Assembly (NCBI GenBank): GCA_016932995.1
Contig: JAFGBU010000042.1
Coordinates: 1 to 62,450 of the forward strand
Length of the DNA stretch: 62,450 nucleotides
Reading direction: 5' to 3'
Origin: Desulfovibrionaceae bacterium
Lineage (GTDB): Bacteria; Desulfobacterota; Desulfovibrionia; Desulfovibrionales; Desulfovibrionaceae
Positions 53,702 to 62,450 of this stretch are shown here, piece after piece (position 1 is the stretch's first letter; each line of letters begins with the position of its first letter). The position numbers were made by a program, and so were the translations under genes. A model generated the notes under the pieces. The model had not been told where the DNA came from. It did not search any database and was given only the letters and a program-made list of their open reading frames with translations.

Positions 53702-55715
53702 CGAAGGCAGCGGCAAACCGATATCCGCGGCCAGGAAAAGGGGCCTGACCACCCGCCTGGTGAGCGGATACCTGTTCTTGTCCGTGATCACCGTGACCAT
53801 GGTCGCGGTGATCAGCTACGTGGCGGCCAAGTCCGCGCTCAAGCACGAGGTCGTGAGCCGTCTGGAGCTCGCGGCCGGGCTCAAGAAGGCCCAGTTCGAG
53901 CGCTGGCTCGACGAGCAGGAGCTGGACCTGGTCTTTTTGGCCGGCTCGCCCGAGATCCGCGGCCTGTCCGCCAGGCTCAATCTCCCGGAATCCGACCCCG
54001 GCCGCTGGGAGGCCGTGGGCGGGCTCTGCGAATACCTGATAGACGCCGCGAGGCACCACCCCAACTTCAACGAGCTGTTTCTGATCGAGCCGTTGGACGG
54101 GCGCGTGGCCGTGTCCTCGGCCCCGGCAAGGGCCGGCAGGTTCGTGCCCGGCCATTCGTACTTCAAAAAGGGCCTTGAGGGGACCTTTGTCCAGCCCGTG
54201 CACCCCAGCCCCGAGACCCTGGAGCCGGTCCTGACCATGTCCACCCCGGTCCTGGGCCCGGGCGGCGACCTGGCCGGGGTCCTGGCCGCCCAGCTGGACC
54301 TCAAGCGCATGGACACCGGCAACGGCAAGTCCTCCGGGCTCGGGGAGAGCGGCGAGATGTACTTCGTGGACGCCTACCACGTGTTCGTGTCCGGGGAGCG
54401 CTTCGGCAGGGAAAGCTTCAAGCGCGGCGTGCACACCGAGGCCATTGACAAGGCCGTGGCCGGGGCCGACGGCAGCGGCCTGTACGACAACTACGACCGG
54501 ATACCGGTCATCGGCGTCTGGCGCTGGCTGGACAAGCCCAAGCTGGCCCTGATCGTGGAGATGGGTCAAAAAGAGGCCTTTGCCCCGGCCGTGCGCCTGG
54601 CCGGGACGATCATCGGCGTGGGCCTGGCCCTGTCCACCCTGCTGGCCCTGGCCATGTTCTGGCTCACCAAGCGGACGGCCAGGCCCATCTTGGCCGTGGC
54701 CGCCGCGGCCGAGAAGGTCGCGGGCGGCGACCTGGAGACCACCGCCCCGGTCATGACCCAGGACGAGGTCGGCACCCTGGCCACGGCCTTCAACAAGATG
54801 ACCTGCGACCTCTCCCGCCTGTACCAGGAGATCCAGTCCCAGGTCACGGAGCGCACGGCCATACTGCGCAACTCCTACGACGGCATCGCCATGATCAGGC
54901 CGAACGGCGAGATGACCTTCTACAGCCCGGGCATGGAGCGCATCTTCGGGTTCATGGCCTGGGAGAGCCGGACCATCCAGGACTGGGCGGTCAACGTATT
55001 TCCGGACGAGACCGACCGCCGGGAATTCCTCCGGACCTGGGAGGAGAACCTGAGCAGACCCAGCCCCTCCGAGCACATCTTCCGCTTCTCGCACAAGGAC
55101 GGCCACTGGCGCTGGGCCAGGTTCCAGATGTCCCGGATGCCCGGCGGGGACCTGGTGATAAACGGCCAGGACATCACCGACCTCAAGAAGTCCGAGGAGT
55201 ACATCACCTACCTGGCCCTGCACGATCCCCTGACCGGACTGCCCAACAGGCAGCTGTTCCTGGACCGGCTGGAACAGGCCCTGAAGCACGCCAGGCGCTA
55301 CGGCGCCAACCTGGCCATCCTGTTCATCGACCTCGACGAGTTCAAGGAGATCAACGACAGCCTGGGCCACGCCCTGGGCGACGAGGCCCTCAGGGAGACG
55401 GCCAAGAGGCTCACCGCCTGCCTGCGCCAGTCCGACAGCGTGGCCCGCATCGGCGGCGACGAGTTCGTGGTCATCCTGCCGGACCTCAAGGACCCCAGGG
55501 ACGCGGCCCTGATCGCGGACAAGATCGCCAGGATACTGGGCGAGCCCAGCCCCAGGAAGGGCCTGCCCCTTTCCGGGGCGAGCATCGGCATCAGCACCTA
55601 TCCCGAGGACGGCGAGGACGAGGACACCCTCCTGGTCAAGGCGGACAAGGCCATGTACAAGGCCAAGAAGTCCGGCGGCGGCTGCTACCGCTTTTTCCGC
55701 GACCTGAAGTCATAG
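53694..55715 (+). CDS. Membrane diguanylate cyclase (Cache-HAMP-PAS-GGDEF)
   Basis: It makes c-di-GMP from two GTP. Domain order: span (about 25-45), extracytoplasmic Cache domain (50-290), span (about 298-320), HAMP, PAS (about 390-495) and GGDEF (about 505-665). The active site GGDEF (587-591) is intact, and the inhibitory RQSD (578-581) lies five residues before it, so product inhibition is expected. It overlaps the binding-protein gene by 8 nt, implying a joint signalling unit. Confidence 0.92.
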   Translation: MADEGSGKPISAARKRGLTTRLVSGYLFLSVITVTMVAVISYVAAKSALKHEVVSRLELAAGLKKAQFERWLDEQELDLVFLAGSPEIRGLSARLNLPESDPGRWEAVGGLCEYLIDAARHHPNFNELFLIEPLDGRVAVSSAPARAGRFVPGHSYFKKGLEGTFVQPVHPSPETLEPVLTMSTPVLGPGGDLAGVLAAQLDLKRMDTGNGKSSGLGESGEMYFVDAYHVFVSGERFGRESFKRGVHTEAIDKAVAGADGSGLYDNYDRIPVIGVWRWLDKPKLALIVEMGQKEAFAPAVRLAGTIIGVGLALSTLLALAMFWLTKRTARPILAVAAAAEKVAGGDLETTAPVMTQDEVGTLATAFNKMTCDLSRLYQEIQSQVTERTAILRNSYDGIAMIRPNGEMTFYSPGMERIFGFMAWESRTIQDWAVNVFPDETDRREFLRTWEENLSRPSPSEHIFRFSHKDGHWRWARFQMSRMPGGDLVINGQDITDLKKSEEYITYLALHDPLTGLPNRQLFLDRLEQALKHARRYGANLAILFIDLDEFKEINDSLGHALGDEALRETAKRLTACLRQSDSVARIGGDEFVVILPDLKDPRDAALIADKIARILGEPSPRKGLPLSGASIGISTYPEDGEDEDTLLVKADKAMYKAKKSGGGCYRFFRDLKS

Positions 55716-55812
55716 GCCCGCGGGTCTTCTATTTTCCCCTCCCAACTGCTATGGCTCCGGTGTTTCGCCGCAAGGCCGAGCACCGGACGATAAAACGCAA
55801 AGGAAGACGACC

Positions 55813-59026
<3,214 letters not shown>

Positions 59027-59034
<8 letters not shown>

Positions 59035-59452
59035 ACTTGATCATGGTCAGGACGTTGTCTTGGCTGCCTGCGGCGTACTCCACGCGGTCCATGGCCTTGC
59101 GGATGATGTAGATGCCGCGCCCGCCTTCGGGCGCGCTGCGCGGGTCCCTGGACTCCGGGCTCACCAGGCCGAGGCCCTCGAAGCCCTGCATGGGCCGGCC
59201 CCAGTCCAGGACCTGGAACACGACCTGGTCGCTGTCCAGGCTGATCCTGACCTCGACCTCGCGCTCCGGGTCCTGGTCGTAGGCGTGCTGGATGGAGTTG
59301 TTCACCGCCTCGCAGACCGCGAGCTCGAGGATGTAGGCCTGGCCCTGGGACAGGGCCAGCTCCGAGCACACGCCCCGGACGGCCAGGCCGACCAGGGAGA
59401 CGTTCTTGAGCTCGCTGCCGACCTTCAAGGTCATGCGCCGCGTGAAGTCCAT
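59027..59452 (-). CDS. RsbW-like anti-sigma/serine kinase (HATPase_c)
   Basis: The 141-aa single-domain GHKL ATPase has the N box LAVCEAVNNSIQHAY, the G1 box VLDWGRPM and the lid GGRGIYIIRKAMD. Such proteins bind or phosphorylate STAS antagonists and may sequester a sigma factor or effector. ATG at 59452 starts the domain; the frame reaches 17 codons further. It is downstream of the STAS gene in a three-gene partner-switching operon, and its 3' end overlaps carB. No sigma factor gene is nearby, so the output is unknown. Confidence 0.9.
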
Positions 59453-59468
59453 GGGTCCCCCGGCCGGG

Positions 59469-59807
59469 TCAGCCCTGAAAGGACCTGACGCCCTGATCCA
59501 CATCGTCCACGATGCTGAACACCCTGTCCAGCCTGGTTATGGCGAGCAGCCGCCTGATCTTCTCGCCCGGCCCGGCCAGGACCATCTCGCCCCGCTCGGC
59601 CATGGCCTTGTTGCAGGACAGCAGGGCCCCCAGGCCGGTGCTGTCCACAAAGTCCAGGCCGGACATGTCCAGGACCACGCGGGTCACGCCCTGGCCCAGC
59701 CTGGCGAGCATCTGGGCCTTGAACCGGGGGGCGTTGGCGGCCTCCAGCCGATCCTCGGCCATCTTGGCCACCAGCACCCCGCCGAGCTCGGCGAAGTTCA
59801 GCTTCAC
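59469..59807 (-). CDS. STAS-domain anti-sigma factor antagonist
   Basis: The 112-aa STAS protein has the phosphorylation-site motif MSGLDFVDSTGLGALL with Ser56. In partner switching the RsbW-like kinase phosphorylates this Ser and the SpoIIE-type phosphatase removes it. Its start overlaps the phosphatase stop by 4 nt (ATGA), so the proteins are made in step. Confidence 0.92.
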   Translation of the reverse strand: MKLNFAELGGVLVAKMAEDRLEAANAPRFKAQMLARLGQGVTRVVLDMSGLDFVDSTGLGALLSCNKAMAERGEMVLAGPGEKIRRLLAITRLDRVFSIVDDVDQGVRSFQG

Positions 59808-61756
59808 GCCCGGCCTCCATTGTTTTCAGGTCCCTTGATCCGGAAACACAACAGCGAGATATCGTCCTTTTGTTCGGCGCCTTTTGCAAAGGACTGTATG
59901 GCGGAGAGGATGTTTTCCAGAATCCCGGCCACGGGCCCGCCGCGGCTCTCGAAAAAGGCCTGCCTGATCCCGGCCTCGCCAAAGACCTCGCCGTTCGGGG
60001 CGCTCGATTCGGTGCAGCCGTCGGTATACAGCAGCATCGTGTCCCCGGGCTCCAGGACGACCTCGCCCTCGTCAAAGGACACCCCGCCCAGGCCGATGAT
60101 CGGTCCGCCCTCGTCCAGGGCCTCCATGCCGCCCCTGGCCCTGGCCAGAAGCGGCGGCGGATGCCCGGCGCAGCTGTACCTGGCCAGCCCGGTCCGGCAG
60201 TTGACGACCATGTAGAACATGGTCAGGTACTTGTCGAAGCGCTCCAGGGGAAAGGCCTTGTCCAGGGCCTTGAGCACCTCGGCCGGGGGCATGGGCACAA
60301 AGGCCTCGCCCCTGCGCGAGGCGCGGACCAGGATTCCCCGGCCGGCCTGCAGCTCCTGGGTCACCAGCAGGGCGACCAGGGCCGAGGGCACGCCGTGGCC
60401 GCTCACGTCGAGCATGTACACGGCCACATGGTCCTGATCCAGACAGACCAGGCTGAAGATGTCGCCGCCGATGGACGCGCTGGGCTGAAACCGCCAGTCC
60501 ACGTCCAGGCGGTCCGGGGCCGGGTTGGCCTTGGGCAAAAGGTTTCTCTGTATCTCGGCCGCGGCCTTGAGGTCGGCGTCCAGCCTCATCTGCCTGTCGG
60601 CGAGCATGGCGTTGGCCCAGACCAGGGCCTGCTCGGCCTTCTTGCGCTGGGTGATGTCGCGCATGATCCCGGTGAACAGGACCTCGCCGCCGATCTTAAG
60701 CTCGCTCAGCGCGAGCTCCAGGGGGAACTCGCCGCCGTCCTTGCGCAGGCCATTGAGCTCCCTGCCGCCCTGGCCGATGACCCGGGCCTGGCCGGTGCCG
60801 AGGTAGCGCTCTATGAACTGGTCGTGCCGGCTGCGAAAGGGCTCGGGCATGAGTATGGACATGTTCCGGCCCACAAGCTCCCAGGCCGTGTACCCGAACA
60901 TCTCCGTTGCCGCCCGGTTCACGGACCCGATGATCCCCCTGGAGTCCACGGTCACGATGCCGTCCACCGCGGTCTCCACCAGGCCCTTGAGCCTGGCCTC
61001 GCTCTTGGCCAGGGCCTGCTCGGCCTTCTTGCGCTTGGTGATGTCCACGGCCACGGCCAGAAAACCCAGGGGCTCGTCCGCGCTGCCGCGCACCGAGGAC
61101 ACGGTCATCTGGGCGATGATCCGGGTCCGGTCGCTGCGCAGCATGGTCCACTCCCTGGTCTCGCTCCCGCCCCGCCTGGCGATGGCCACCAGGGCGTCGA
61201 AGCCGCGCACCGGGTCGGCGAACCTGGGGCTGATCTCCTCGGCGTAGGCCTCAAGCTCCGAGGCCGGGACAAGGGCCTCGGGCGTAAGCCGGCCGATCAC
61301 GTCCTCGGGCCGGTATCCGAGGATCTCCTCGGCCCCCCGGTTGAAGGTCGTGATCAGGCCGTTCTGGTCCGTGGCCACGATGGCCACGCGCGAGGCCGCG
61401 TCCAGGATGCCGGCCAGGCTGGCGTTCAGGGTCTCCAGGGCGCGCTCGGACTTCTCGTGCTCGATGATCTCGGCCTCGAGCTCGCCTATGGCCGACTCCA
61501 GGCGCCTGGCGTGCCAGAATATCTCCTGGCGCAGGGCGCGGTTGGCCTCCACGGCCCGGGAAAGGCGCAGGGCGCAGGCAAAGGACCCGGCCGAGCCGGC
61601 CAAGAAAAGGGTCAAGAGCGCCGGCCAGTGGCCCAGATAGGCCAGGGCCAGGGCCGCGACCGCGGCCAGCAACAGGACCACGGGCGCTGACAGGGCCGCG
61701 GCCCTCAACACGGACCGGACCGAGGCGCTCTTGTGCGACGGGTGCGGCATGCTCAC
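59804..61756 (-). CDS. PAS-containing SpoIIE/RsbU-type serine phosphatase
   Basis: The N-terminus carries two membrane spans (about 18-65). Two PAS domains follow (about 118-235 and 245-365), a coiled linker, and a PP2C-like SpoIIE domain (about 395-640) with QPSASIGGDIF, MLDVSGHGVPSALVALL and MLLYTDGCTES, the metal-binding acidic residues of the family. The likely substrate is the phosphorylated STAS protein encoded next. The start is GTG at 61756 or ATG at 61750, both acceptable. Its PAS input probably senses redox or small ligands. Confidence 0.9.
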   Translation of the reverse strand: MSMPHPSHKSASVRSVLRAAALSAPVVLLLAAVAALALAYLGHWPALLTLFLAGSAGSFACALRLSRAVEANRALRQEIFWHARRLESAIGELEAEIIEHEKSERALETLNASLAGILDAASRVAIVATDQNGLITTFNRGAEEILGYRPEDVIGRLTPEALVPASELEAYAEEISPRFADPVRGFDALVAIARRGGSETREWTMLRSDRTRIIAQMTVSSVRGSADEPLGFLAVAVDITKRKKAEQALAKSEARLKGLVETAVDGIVTVDSRGIIGSVNRAATEMFGYTAWELVGRNMSILMPEPFRSRHDQFIERYLGTGQARVIGQGGRELNGLRKDGGEFPLELALSELKIGGEVLFTGIMRDITQRKKAEQALVWANAMLADRQMRLDADLKAAAEIQRNLLPKANPAPDRLDVDWRFQPSASIGGDIFSLVCLDQDHVAVYMLDVSGHGVPSALVALLVTQELQAGRGILVRASRRGEAFVPMPPAEVLKALDKAFPLERFDKYLTMFYMVVNCRTGLARYSCAGHPPPLLARARGGMEALDEGGPIIGLGGVSFDEGEVVLEPGDTMLLYTDGCTESSAPNGEVFGEAGIRQAFFESRGGPVAGILENILSAIQSFAKGAEQKDDISLLCFRIKGPENNGGRA

Positions 61757-61792
61757 GGCCTTGGCCTCTGGGATCTCTCGGCCGGTTCAGGC

Positions 61793-62356
61793 TCAGGGGG
61801 CCCGGAGAAAGGACTTGACCCGGCCGACCCCGGTCACGGACTCGGCGTCGGTCACCGCCCTGGCCGCGTCCTTCTTGTCCCTGACCAGGCCCAGAAGGAC
61901 CACGGTGTCCCCGTAGACCTCGGTCTCTATCTGGGTCGAGCTGAGCTCCCCGTCCGCGACCAACACGGCCCTGACCTTGGCCTCCAATTTCAGGTCCGCG
62001 GCCAGGTCCTCGTCCCCGGCCAGGGGGGCCCAGAAGGTCTCCACCCCGCTCACCCCGTCCGCGGCCCGGGCCGTGTCCAGGGCAAAGGACTTGAACGCCT
62101 CGTCCGCCAGCCTGCCCACGAGAAAGACCCGGCCCTTGAAGCAATAGACCTTGACCTTCAGGGCCTTGTCCTTGTCCCTGTCCAGGAGCCGGGTCTTGAT
62201 GTCCGCGGATATCTTCTTGTCCTTGGCCATGGTCCCCACCGAGCGCTCGTCCCTGGCCGCGCCGTAGATCGCCCCCCAGGGGGTCCAGGCCTCGGCCCGG
62301 GCCACAGGGCCGAGGCAAAGGGCCGCGGCCAGGATGATCGTCGCCAAAAACCTCAT
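61793..62356 (-). CDS. Secreted protein with two BON domains
   Basis: The 187-aa protein has a signal peptide (FLATIILAAALCLGPVARAEA). Two BON domains follow: ISADIKTRLLDRDKDKALKV with FLVGRLADEA, and LEAKVRAVLVADG with VVLLGLVRDKKDA. BON domains bind phospholipid or stabilise the outer membrane, as in OsmY and DolP. Its ATG overlaps the ispH stop (ATGA). Confidence 0.9.
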   Translation of the reverse strand: MRFLATIILAAALCLGPVARAEAWTPWGAIYGAARDERSVGTMAKDKKISADIKTRLLDRDKDKALKVKVYCFKGRVFLVGRLADEAFKSFALDTARAADGVSGVETFWAPLAGDEDLAADLKLEAKVRAVLVADGELSSTQIETEVYGDTVVLLGLVRDKKDAARAVTDAESVTGVGRVKSFLRAP

Positions 62357-62450
62357 GCGCCCTCCCCTCCGGCCGGATTGAGCCCGGCCAGGACCTCGCA
62401 GACCTCGTCCACTATGTCCCTGGGCGTGGACGCCCCGGCGGTCAGCCCGA
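62353..62450 (-). CDS. ispH: IspH, 3' end only (4-hydroxy-3-methylbut-2-enyl diphosphate reductase)
   Basis: The visible 31 codons read GLTAGASTPRDIVDEVCEVL, then a short tail AGLNPAGGEGA and TGA. GLTAGASTP is the conserved C-terminal signature of IspH, the iron-sulfur enzyme that completes the MEP pathway. The 5' part lies outside the window. The stop overlaps the BON gene start. Confidence 0.8.
   Translation of the reverse strand, partial: GLTAGASTPRDIVDEVCEVLAGLNPAGGEGA

Overview
This 62.45 kb window looks like chromosome of a high-GC sulfate-reducing member of the Desulfovibrionales (Desulfobacterota). The strongest marker is a complete tmcDCBA cluster, the transmembrane redox complex of Desulfovibrio-type sulfate reducers. 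Supporting this are codon use heavily biased to G/C at third positions, a CarD-type regulator beside rho, many two-component and c-di-GMP proteins, a NifX-like protein next to a sigma54 activator, and a block of housekeeping genes in an order I associate with Desulfovibrio. The genus assignment is inference; no rRNA gene is present.

Layout. (1) 1-14.4 kb, mostly plus strand, is housekeeping: a truncated tRNA-Arg preceded by a decayed copy of itself, a DegP-type protease, ispE, tRNA-Gln, prs, rplY, pth, carD, rho, a BepA-like metalloprotease, ribF, a ClC chloride transporter, a macrodomain protein and hslVU. (2) 14.5-16.1 kb holds a TetR repressor and two tiny paralogous single-span membrane proteins (29 and 24 codons, not picked up by a normal ORF length cut-off). 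Their promoters carry a shared operator-like motif, AAGT-N4-GCTC. (3) 16.1-23.6 kb, minus strand, holds a small unknown protein, tmcA-B-C-D, and upstream a BioD-like/DRTGG protein and an ADP-forming acyl-CoA synthetase. Two CATAC-N7-GTATG boxes precede tmcD. (4) 23.6-30.3 kb holds a secreted 18-residue-repeat protein, an HD-GYP protein, a solitary HyuA, tRNA-Thr and a large hybrid histidine kinase.

(5) 30.4-41.5 kb, minus strand, reads like a regulated unit. A sigma54 activator with a four-cysteine PAS domain is followed by a NifX-like protein. A good -24/-12 promoter then precedes a receiver that has lost its phosphorylation residues, a CBS protein, a DASS anion transporter, a left-handed beta-helix protein, a histidine kinase, two single-domain receivers, a hydroxyacid dehydrogenase and a glycerate 2-kinase. 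(6) 41.6-55.7 kb holds a Tat-exported CrtI-like oxidoreductase, a receiver-HD-GYP protein, an HDOD/histidine kinase/receiver hybrid coupled to a MinD-like ATPase fused to a degenerate receiver, an Hsp20, a Lon-like protease, and an overlapping pair of a periplasmic binding protein and a membrane diguanylate cyclase. (7) 55.8-62.45 kb holds carB, then on the minus strand the 3' end of ispH, a BON-domain protein and a partner-switching cassette (SpoIIE phosphatase, STAS, RsbW-like kinase).

No CRISPR array, transposase, integrase, phage gene or rRNA was recognised. The most novel-looking item is the TetR-linked pair of micro membrane proteins at 15.1-15.9 kb. Next come the sigma54/pseudo-receiver unit and the MinD-pseudo-receiver fusion.
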